Source: CAZBKJ01 sp964492495
GTDB taxonomy: Bacteria > Patescibacteriota > Microgenomatia > UBA1400 > UBA12028
DNA: 6,623 nucleotides
Assembly: GCA_964492495.1 (NCBI GenBank)
Contig: CAZBKJ010000041.1
Location: 1-6,623, forward strand
Direction of reading: 5' to 3'
Below are positions 1 to 5,466 of the stretch, in pieces (within the stretch, counting starts at the first letter, position 1; the number at the start of each line of letters is the position of its first letter). Below the pieces are notes generated by a model that searched no databases, was not told where the DNA came from, and was given only the letters and a program-made list of their open reading frames with translations. A program made the translations under genes and the position numbers.

Positions 1-784
1 GCAAAACAGTACGCCTACAGCTACACATACAGCGACACCTACAGCTACACCAACGGCTACGCCAACCAGTACACCTACAGCAACGCCTACAGCAACACCT
101 ACAGCGACACCAACAGCGACACCAACAGCGACACCAACAGCGACACCAACAGCAACACCAACGGCTACGCCAACCAGTACGCCTACGGCAACACCTACAA
201 GTACTCCAAGTCCTACCCCAACACCTTTGACTTGTAATCAAGAGTGTACAAGCAACGCAAGTTGCTCTTCAGGACTCATCTGTCACAAAGACGGAGATAA
301 GAGTTATTGTCGTCATCCAGATAACCCAGGTAGTAACACCTGTGATACTCGAAAAAGTGGTGGATTTCTCATCCGCAAATACCACGACGAGAACGGCGAT
401 GGACACCAAAACAACACTGAAAAGGGAATGACATGGAAGTTTGAATGGGATCAGAATGCCGATAATGTATGGCGTGAGTACGAAACGTCTACAGATCGCC
501 TCGGAGAAGGTGGTGTTGTCAACCTTCCAGAAGGAACGCAAGTTCGTATTCGTGAGAAATCACAGAGTGGTTGGACAGCAACAACACCAACAGAAGTAAC
601 GATTACTATTCGGAAAAATGAAAACCAACTCATGGTCTTTGGAAACTGGAAAGGGAAGCCTCAAGTATTAGGGACAACCACAACCCCAAGCCTTCCAAAA
701 ACCGGAGCAGGACTCTTTGTTGGAACCTTTGGCTCAATTGGAATGTACGCCATTGGAATGATGCTGAAGAGAAAAGGACTCTAA
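1..784 (+). CDS. LPXTG-anchored surface protein, C-terminal part (5' partial)
   Basis: The reading frame is open from the left edge (first whole codon at 2) to TAA at 782-784, giving 260 visible residues; the true start lies outside. Visible residues 3-75 are a Thr/Pro/Ala stalk of TATP repeats, a likely extended and perhaps O-glycosylated spacer. Residues 78-114 hold six cysteines (78, 82, 88, 94, 103, 114), probably three disulfides. Residues about 120-220 resemble an SdrD-B/prealbumin-like beta domain and contain DENGDGHQNNTE (129-140), which fits the 12-residue EF-hand loop with D1, N3, D5, G6 and E12. The C-terminus is a complete sorting signal: LPKTG at 231-235, a hydrophobic helix at about 238-255, and the basic tail KRKGL. 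It should be exported and covalently anchored by a sortase, most simply the one encoded 76 bases downstream. The ligand or role is unknown, since the N-terminal business end is missing. Export and anchoring are well supported; the beta-domain family is tentative. Confidence 0.9.
   Translation, partial: QNSTPTATHTATPTATPTATPTSTPTATPTATPTATPTATPTATPTATPTATPTATPTSTPTATPTSTPSPTPTPLTCNQECTSNASCSSGLICHKDGDKSYCRHPDNPGSNTCDTRKSGGFLIRKYHDENGDGHQNNTEKGMTWKFEWDQNADNVWREYETSTDRLGEGGVVNLPEGTQVRIREKSQSGWTATTPTEVTITIRKNENQLMVFGNWKGKPQVLGTTTTPSLPKTGAGLFVGTFGSIGMYAIGMMLKRKGL
2..226 (+). repeat. In-frame 12-bp tandem repeat encoding the (TATP)n stalk
   Basis: A degenerate 12-base unit (ACA GCG ACA CCA and synonymous variants) repeats in frame through most of this stretch and is most uniform at about 100-155. 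A higher-order pattern lies on top: a 26-base block at 47-72 recurs identically at 155-180, an offset of 108 bases or nine units. Rare variants include CAT for CCT (His in a TATP unit) near 26 and AGT (Ser) codons at 8, 68, 176 and 200. Whole-unit gain or loss keeps the frame, so stalk length could vary between strains. The repeat may continue beyond the left edge. Confidence 0.93.
692..784 (+). other. Cell-wall sorting signal (LPKTG, membrane helix, basic tail)
   Basis: LPKTG is encoded at 692-706. It is followed by a Gly-rich hydrophobic stretch of about 18 residues and ends with KRKGL. This matches the tripartite signal used by sortases, which cleave between Thr and Gly and join the Thr to a cell-wall amino group. 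A Pro/Thr-rich spacer comes just before it, as is usual. Confidence 0.93.
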
Positions 785-799
785 AACAATTTGTTCGTT

Positions 800-841
800 G
801 AGGAGTTGGTACTAGGGTGAAAAGCCCAGTGACATCTCCTC
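800..841 (+). other. Imperfect hairpin between surface protein and sortase
   Basis: GAGGAG at 800-805 pairs with CTCCTC at 836-841. Further in, ACT (811-813) pairs with AGT (828-830), and GGG (815-817) pairs with CCC (825-827) around the loop TGAAAAG, with A814 bulged and a few mismatches in between. Only TTT follows (842-844), so it is a poor intrinsic terminator. It could attenuate transcription, protect the 3' end of the upstream mRNA, or control sortase expression. The pairing is visible; the function is inferred and unproven. Confidence 0.45.
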
Positions 842-855
842 TTTACTGACATACT
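829..855 (+). promoter_or_regulatory. Possible weak promoter for the sortase gene
   Basis: GTGACA (829-834, five of six matches to the -35 consensus) and CATACT (850-855, four of six to the -10) are separated by 15 bases, shorter than the ideal 17. A start six bases past the -10 box would fall on the ATG at 861, giving a leaderless mRNA. This would fit the lack of a Shine-Dalgarno sequence there. The short spacer and the overlap with the hairpin make the call uncertain; read-through from the upstream gene is the simpler alternative. Confidence 0.22.
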
Positions 856-860
856 GCCCT

Positions 861-2477
861 ATGTCTACCCAATCTGGTCCACTTCCAGTTTCTGTTGTTA
901 TCTTTGATCGCAGTCAGCGGGGTCTTTCTGATGTGCCGACTTTTTCTCAAGCACTAAAAGAGAAGGTAAACGCACCATCCCAAGAACTCCTTACTCCACA
1001 TTTCTCAGCAGGCGCACAAGCTATTCTTGCCAAGGCAGGACTTCTTGACTCTACTCATCCGCAATCAACATCCAATTCTGTAGAACACACGAGTGAAACT
1101 TCTTTGAAAATACAGGAAGATTCTCCTTTTCGTGCAGATCCGGTCAGAGGGCAGACTACCGGGTTTGCACAGAGTGGAGAAGTGAGTGATGTCGATGTAC
1201 CAATTAAGAGTGAAGAAACTGGGCTACAAGAAAGTCCTTCGATCATTCGTTGGGCACAAGGAAACTTTGCGTTTGAAGAAATTGCGGATAAAGTTGTAAA
1301 AAAAGACCTCATTCTTGAGAAGAATAGAGTGGAAACTATTCAAAATACTCCAGAATTCTCTTCTTCTGCTGAGAAAACAAAAGTGGAAATAGTTATCCCT
1401 CCACAGTCTCATGTATCACTTCGCTCTGAACACACAGCTGGTCTTATTGATCAAGTAGTGCTCCCAAATATACGGCATGGTTTCATCTTGTCGTTTGAAG
1501 AATATCTCTATGCGGTACAAAGAACGATCAAAAAGACTCCTTTCATTGTGCTTTCGATACGAGCAAGACTGCAGACGCTTTTGATAGCGCGAACTCGATT
1601 ACTTTTCCTTCTTTCTACAGAGAAAAAAGACGACTTCAAGATGTTCGCTTCGAGACTGAAAAACTCGTACCAGCGTTTACTACGAATCAGTGTCACTGGC
1701 TTGTCCAACAGAATTACTTTTCTACAAAATAAGGCTTTGTCTCTGGTTGCAAAAATCCAGGAAAAAATAGCAGGGAAGAGAGACACACTTACAACGATAC
1801 ATGTAGTTTCCGACGGGTTTCGTGTTTCTCATTTTGCCTCAAGACTAATGATTGCAGGGTCTCTCGTGATGATGTTACTGACCGTTGGGCCAATGGTAGC
1901 TCTTGAAGCTCATTCATGGAAGGAACGACTACTCTACTCATTGACGCCAAAAGCTGTGGATATGAGTAGTATTCAAAACCTCATGAAAAGTCCGACTCCT
2001 ACGCCAAAGCCGACACCGGTAGCCAACCCAGATCCAGAGCGTCAGTTTCAAATTCGTATTCCGAAAATTGGGGTGGATTCAAAAGTTATTGCAAATGTGG
2101 ATGCAGGAAACGAAAAAGAGTATTCACTGGCGTTAAAAAAGGGAGTGGCTCATGCAGCAGGAACCGGACTCCCGGGTGAGGCAAATACAACCAACAAGAC
2201 AATTTTTATTTTTGGCCACTCGACCAACGAAGCTTGGAATATTACCAGATATAACGCGCTGTTTTATAGCTTGAAGGATCTGATTATCGGTGACGACATC
2301 CATATTTGGTTTTGGGATAAAGAGTTTCACTATTCGGTGGTGGAACGGAAGATTGTTGAGGCAAACGACGTGAGTTTTCTTGAACCCCAGACAGATGAGG
2401 ATACTCTGATACTACAAACGTGTTGGCCTCCAGGCACAACATGGAAACGCCTTGTCGTTGTTGCAAAGGCAAAGTAA
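861..2477 (+). CDS. Sortase with long cytoplasmic N-terminal extension
   Basis: This 538-residue protein ends in a sortase transpeptidase domain (about 396-538) that cleaves an LPXTG-type signal and transfers the protein to the cell wall. The active site is complete: His453 in FGHST, Cys521 in LQTCWPPGTT and Arg530 in WKRLVVVA. One membrane helix at about 329-350 is followed by a Pro/Thr linker (377-395, SPTPTPKPTP), so the catalytic domain faces outward. About 325 residues precede the helix, against a few tens in ordinary sortases. Residues 1-205 are polar and look disordered; 206-325 are basic and probably helical. I recognise no domain in either part. The substrate is probably the LPKTG protein just upstream. 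ATG 861 is the only ATG, GTG or TTG start before the in-frame stop TAG at 813-815, and there is no Shine-Dalgarno sequence in front of it. The family is certain; its class (D/E-like or a CPR-specific group) is not resolved. Confidence 0.93.
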   Translation: MSTQSGPLPVSVVIFDRSQRGLSDVPTFSQALKEKVNAPSQELLTPHFSAGAQAILAKAGLLDSTHPQSTSNSVEHTSETSLKIQEDSPFRADPVRGQTTGFAQSGEVSDVDVPIKSEETGLQESPSIIRWAQGNFAFEEIADKVVKKDLILEKNRVETIQNTPEFSSSAEKTKVEIVIPPQSHVSLRSEHTAGLIDQVVLPNIRHGFILSFEEYLYAVQRTIKKTPFIVLSIRARLQTLLIARTRLLFLLSTEKKDDFKMFASRLKNSYQRLLRISVTGLSNRITFLQNKALSLVAKIQEKIAGKRDTLTTIHVVSDGFRVSHFASRLMIAGSLVMMLLTVGPMVALEAHSWKERLLYSLTPKAVDMSSIQNLMKSPTPTPKPTPVANPDPERQFQIRIPKIGVDSKVIANVDAGNEKEYSLALKKGVAHAAGTGLPGEANTTNKTIFIFGHSTNEAWNITRYNALFYSLKDLIIGDDIHIWFWDKEFHYSVVERKIVEANDVSFLEPQTDEDTLILQTCWPPGTTWKRLVVVAKAK

Positions 2478-2502
2478 GCGTCTCCCTTTTCTCCTGGATT
2501 GT

Positions 2503-2531
2503 TTGACAATTGCATTGGTGAATGAGACAAT
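2503..2531 (+). promoter_or_regulatory. Sigma70-type promoter for rho
   Basis: A perfect TTGACA (2503-2508) is separated by 17 bases from GACAAT (2526-2531), which matches four of six positions of the -10 consensus. Transcription would begin near 2538, leaving an untranslated leader of about 135 bases before rho. This is the strongest promoter-like sequence in the window, and it lies just downstream of the sortase stop codon. Confidence 0.55.
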
Positions 2532-2541
2532 ACTGTTGTCT
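2525..2541 (+). promoter_or_regulatory. Inverted repeat overlapping the -10 box of the rho promoter
   Basis: AGACAA (2525-2530) and TTGTCT (2536-2541) form a perfect 6-base dyad with a 5-base centre covering the -10 box and the presumed start site. GACAAT also occurs as a direct repeat at 2505-2510 and 2526-2531, 21 bases apart or about two helical turns. This could be an operator. As RNA it is a short stem that could help end the sortase transcript, but the bases after it (TCTT) are a weak U-tract. Confidence 0.35.
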
Positions 2542-2555
2542 TCTTAAAGATCAGG

Positions 2556-2570
2556 TGTACATTTTGTACA
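2556..2570 (+). promoter_or_regulatory. TGTACA-TTT-TGTACA dyad in the rho leader
   Basis: Two copies of the self-complementary hexamer TGTACA flank TTT, at 2556-2561 and 2565-2570. The dyad sits about 20-30 bases after the predicted transcription start. It could be a repressor site acting as a roadblock or a small leader hairpin. No regulator can be named. Confidence 0.35.
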
Positions 2571-2601
2571 TACGTCGTTTTTCAAAACAAAGATTCATGA
2601 G

Positions 2602-2656
2602 TTCACTGTTTTTCTTTCCAGTTTTTGCTGTATTTTTATCTATATCTTTTATCCTA
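2602..2656 (+). promoter_or_regulatory. Pyrimidine-rich, low-structure leader upstream of rho
   Basis: This part of the leader is dominated by T and C with very few G residues and no visible stem. Rho binds unstructured pyrimidine-rich RNA, and rho genes in well-studied bacteria control themselves by premature termination in the leader. The stretch is richer in U than in C, whereas classical rut sites are C-rich, so its use as an autoregulatory loading site is only a hypothesis. Confidence 0.25.
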
Positions 2657-2659
2657 TAC

Positions 2660-2665
2660 AAGGAG
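2660..2665 (+). promoter_or_regulatory. Shine-Dalgarno sequence fixing the rho start
   Basis: AAGGAG at 2660-2665 lies seven bases before ATG 2673. This sets the rho start there and rules out the in-frame TTG at 2625, whose 16 extra residues (rich in Leu and Tyr) would simply be translated leader. It is the only clear Shine-Dalgarno sequence at a visible start in the window. Confidence 0.85.
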
Positions 2666-2672
2666 TCTTCCC

Positions 2673-4187
2673 ATGAGTGATGACGCGCAAGTATCCCCAA
2701 ACCAATCGGGTGTCAATATTAACGATATTATTGGTTCACCCAAAGCCGTAACCGAAAGTAAATCTCTTCCTGCTGTTGAGCCTCTTGTCTCTACACGAGC
2801 ACGAGCGGTTCGATCTGAACCATCTCATAGCAGAACCTCATTAAATGGTTCACGATCCAGTCGCTCCTCCTATGGGACATCAAATGGCTCGAGACGATAT
2901 AGCAATCGTAGTCGTCGTGATGACACGCTTTCAGAAGATGGAGATGTAGGGGAGTTTAACCCAAACAGACATGTCGATCCGAACCGCGCAATTGAATTTG
3001 GAGGAGAAGTTGATGGAAGAGTACTTCCTGACGCTGGAGTTGCTTCAGAAATGATTCGTGGTGTCCTTGATACCAGTACTGAAGGTCATGGTGTCCTTCG
3101 AGCAAACTTTGCCCCATCTGATCGAGATGCATATATATCTACCTCACAAATTCGTCGCTTCGGTTTGCGACCTGGAGACATTGTGGAAGGACCAGCACGT
3201 GCCCCAAAGGAAAGTGAACGCTACTGGGGGCTTTTAAAAGTTGAAACAATTAACGGTGTCATTGCCACAGAATTAGGACAACGCGTAAAGTTTCATCATC
3301 TTACTCCTGTGTATCCAGACGAAAAATTTAAGTTAGAGACAGGAAACGAACCTCTTTCAACTCGTTTAATTGATTTGGTCGCGCCAATTGGAAAAGGGCA
3401 ACGTGGAATGATTGTTTCTCCTCCAAAGGCTGGAAAAACCACAATCTTAAAAGAGATTGCTACCGGTGTTGCTGCAAACTATCCAGGCGTTCACTTGATG
3501 GCGGTTCTTATCGGAGAACGCCCTGAAGAGGTGACAGATATTCGAAGACATATTGAAACCATTACTGGTGGAAAAGGTGAAGTTGCTGCAAGTAACTTTG
3601 ACGAACCAGCAGAAGATCAAGTGCGTGTCGGAGAGCTCGCTATTGAACGTGCAAAACGTTTGGTGGAGCTTGGCTATGATGTCGTCATTTTACTTGACTC
3701 AATTACTCGACTTGCTCGTGCATATAACTTGGCAATTCCAACTTCAGGAAGAACGCTTTCTGGTGGATTTGACCCAGCTGCACTGCATCCACCAAAGAAA
3801 TTCTTTGGAGCCGCACGTAACTTCGAAGAGTTTGATACGCCACAAGGAAAGAAGAGAGCAAGTTTGACCATCCTTGGAACTGCACTCGTTGATACCGGTT
3901 CTCGTATGGATGACTTGGTGTACGAAGAGTTCAAGGGAACGGGAAACATGGAGCTTGTGCTTGATCGCTCTCTCAATGAACGACGTGTCTATCCAGCAAT
4001 CGATATCCAAAAGTCCGGAACCCGACGTGAAGATCTGCTCTTTAGTCAATCCGATTACCAAAGTGTGATCACCATGCGTCGCATGATTGATATGCTTGGG
4101 AAAGATGAGAGAACACAGATTCTCATTGAGCGTTTGAAAAAGACAAAGAGTAATAAAGAATTCTTGGCATCACTCAAAGAAGGCTAA
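2673..4187 (+). CDS. rho: Transcription termination factor Rho
   Basis: Rho is a hexameric RNA-dependent ATPase that translocates along nascent RNA and releases it from RNA polymerase. This copy has 504 residues (E. coli Rho has 419). Residues 1-95 are low-complexity, with a Ser/Arg-rich block at about 51-82, and I see no standard N-terminal helix bundle. The cold-shock-like RNA-binding domain spans about 130-200 (SQIRRFGLRPGD). The ATPase core has Walker A PPKAGKTT (K255), catalytic Glu282 in GERPEEV, Walker B ILLDS (D342), the Q-loop near 356-365, the R-loop FKGTGNMEL (420-428) and the arginine finger R451 in SGTRRED. Compared with E. coli as I remember it, there are insertions of about six residues near 294-300 and eight near 387-396, and D210, M219 and K283 are replaced by G281, I290 and R360. 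ATG 2673 is chosen because AAGGAG precedes it at good spacing. It appears to have its own promoter. The identity is certain. Confidence 0.98.
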   Translation: MSDDAQVSPNQSGVNINDIIGSPKAVTESKSLPAVEPLVSTRARAVRSEPSHSRTSLNGSRSSRSSYGTSNGSRRYSNRSRRDDTLSEDGDVGEFNPNRHVDPNRAIEFGGEVDGRVLPDAGVASEMIRGVLDTSTEGHGVLRANFAPSDRDAYISTSQIRRFGLRPGDIVEGPARAPKESERYWGLLKVETINGVIATELGQRVKFHHLTPVYPDEKFKLETGNEPLSTRLIDLVAPIGKGQRGMIVSPPKAGKTTILKEIATGVAANYPGVHLMAVLIGERPEEVTDIRRHIETITGGKGEVAASNFDEPAEDQVRVGELAIERAKRLVELGYDVVILLDSITRLARAYNLAIPTSGRTLSGGFDPAALHPPKKFFGAARNFEEFDTPQGKKRASLTILGTALVDTGSRMDDLVYEEFKGTGNMELVLDRSLNERRVYPAIDIQKSGTRREDLLFSQSDYQSVITMRRMIDMLGKDERTQILIERLKKTKSNKEFLASLKEG

Positions 4188-4218
4188 GATACTCGAGTTT
4201 CTTTCATCGCTTTCACCA

Positions 4219-4247
4219 TTGATTCAGTGTCGTTTTTGTACTATTTT
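4219..4247 (+). promoter_or_regulatory. Possible promoter for the LysM/M23 gene, leaderless arrangement
   Basis: TTGATT (4219-4224) and TATTTT (4242-4247) each match four of six consensus positions and are exactly 17 bases apart. A start about seven bases after the -10 box would fall at 4254-4256, on or next to ATG 4256. No Shine-Dalgarno sequence precedes that ATG, so a leaderless mRNA would explain both facts. The boxes are individually weak. Confidence 0.35.
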
Positions 4248-4255
4248 CATATCTC

Positions 4256-5404
4256 ATGGCAAACACTCAACAATCAGTTGGATTACTTTCAGATTTGCGT
4301 GCATTTAATGCATTCCTTCGGCCATATCTGAAACAACATGCCTACCGTTTGTTCTCGAAGTTTGAATTTATCAAAGACATTTTCGTGGATCTTTTGTACA
4401 AGCGACGTGGAAAGTATGCTCGTCCGGTATTGCACACACTGCTGTTTCTTACTCTTTTTATCGGTATTACCTTAGGCCCTTTGTTAGTGAAAAATCAAAC
4501 AGCGGAGGCAAGTAGTGAAGATACATTGCCATCGGGTGTGCTACTCACATCCTCAGGACAAGAAGTCGGAGGGGAAGGCCTGGTAACTGTTCAGGGAGAA
4601 GACGTATTTCGCTATAGAGGTGGAGAGATCTTTGAGCATGAAGTTCAAGCTGGAGAAACCCTTCAGTCAATTGCAAAGAAATATAACCTCGAAGAGGTGA
4701 GTACGATTACTTGGTTAAATAACATTGGTGAAAAAGATCCAATTAAACCTGGTCAGAAAATCAAAATTCTTCCAACAGACGGAATTTTACATAAAGTAAA
4801 AAAAGGCGACACGATTTGTACCATTGGTCGAACCTATGGACTGATTGAAAAAGGGGAAGACTGTGGTGCAGGAACACAGCCGATCGTTGACTATCCCTTT
4901 AACACCTTTACCAATGAGGAGTTCGGCCTGCAGGTTGGACAGTTCTTAGTTGTTCCTGGTGGAGTTCAGCCAGCACCGGTAGAGCAGGCACGTCCAGCAG
5001 TCGCCAGACGTCTCACTCCAAATGCGGGAGCAGTCAGCCCAACCGGGCAGTTTATCTGGCCTGCTTCTGGACGTATTACCCAGGGGTATGCGTTCTACCA
5101 CAAGGGAATTGATATTGCCAACAAGGGTGCAGGGCCAATCTTGGCTGCTGACAGTGGAAAAATTGTCGTCGCCGGCTGGAAAGATAACAGTGGCTACGGA
5201 AACAGAGTGATCATCGATCACGGTAATGGATATTCGACGCTGTATGGCCATTTATCGGTGGTTTCAGTCCAAGAAGGACAAACAGTTCGCCGAGGTGATG
5301 TCCTTGGCCAAATGGGAACCACAGGCCGTTCCACTGGTGTACATCTACACTTTGAGGTTCGACAAGGTGGAGTCAATCAAAATCCTGGGAACTGGTTAAA
5401 GTAG
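4256..5404 (+). CDS. Membrane-anchored LysM/M23 (LytM-type) peptidoglycan endopeptidase
   Basis: This 382-residue protein has a short basic cytoplasmic N-terminus (1-56) and a membrane helix at about 57-78; the rest is outside. Two LysM modules, which bind peptidoglycan glycan chains, lie at about 128-172 and 179-233. The second has a longer insertion and two cysteines (C188, C203) that could form a disulfide. A Pro/Ala linker (about 235-262) leads to a C-terminal M23 zinc metallopeptidase domain (about 266-382). Its predicted zinc ligands are His282 and Asp286 (HKGID) and His365, with catalytic His332 (YGHL) and His363 (HLHFE). The site is complete, so it should be an active endopeptidase cutting peptide cross-bridges during growth or division, not a degenerate activator of the EnvC/NlpD kind. 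The start is ATG 4256, with no Shine-Dalgarno sequence. The stop TAG is followed at once by an in-frame TAA. It lies 68 bases after rho and converges with the histidine kinase. Domain calls are firm; the precise bond cut is unknown. Confidence 0.94.
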   Translation: MANTQQSVGLLSDLRAFNAFLRPYLKQHAYRLFSKFEFIKDIFVDLLYKRRGKYARPVLHTLLFLTLFIGITLGPLLVKNQTAEASSEDTLPSGVLLTSSGQEVGGEGLVTVQGEDVFRYRGGEIFEHEVQAGETLQSIAKKYNLEEVSTITWLNNIGEKDPIKPGQKIKILPTDGILHKVKKGDTICTIGRTYGLIEKGEDCGAGTQPIVDYPFNTFTNEEFGLQVGQFLVVPGGVQPAPVEQARPAVARRLTPNAGAVSPTGQFIWPASGRITQGYAFYHKGIDIANKGAGPILAADSGKIVVAGWKDNSGYGNRVIIDHGNGYSTLYGHLSVVSVQEGQTVRRGDVLGQMGTTGRSTGVHLHFEVRQGGVNQNPGNWLK

Positions 5405-5466
5405 TAACAGTATTTCTGCTAAAAGAATACAAACACTACAGGATGAAAAATTACTACGAAGACAAG
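5405..5466. other. Convergent intergenic gap without a clear terminator
   Basis: Only 62 bases separate the stops of the LysM/M23 gene and the histidine kinase. The only pairing I see is a weak AT-rich stem, GTATT (5410-5414) with AATAC (5426-5430), with no U-tract on either strand. Transcripts from the two sides may therefore overlap, or end by a factor-dependent route such as Rho. Confidence 0.4.

Noticed and set aside
1..226. CRISPR array
   Set aside because: The repeat is 12 bases long, contiguous and without spacers, and it reads in frame as a Thr/Pro stalk joined to the surface protein.
227..784. TTG at 227 as the start of a separate 185-residue protein
   Set aside because: The same frame is open to the left edge through the TATP repeat, and the TTG has no ribosome site; it is a Leu codon inside a longer protein.
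2625..2672. TTG 2625 as the rho start
   Set aside because: ATG 2673 has AAGGAG seven bases upstream, and the 16 extra residues do not look like Rho.
3674..4061. Minus-strand and alternative-frame ORFs inside rho
   Set aside because: They are shadows of a certain gene, have no recognisable features or ribosome sites, and overlap it completely.
5410..5430. Intrinsic terminator after the LysM/M23 gene
   Set aside because: The stem is five AT-rich pairs plus a bulged extension and is not followed by a U-tract on either strand.
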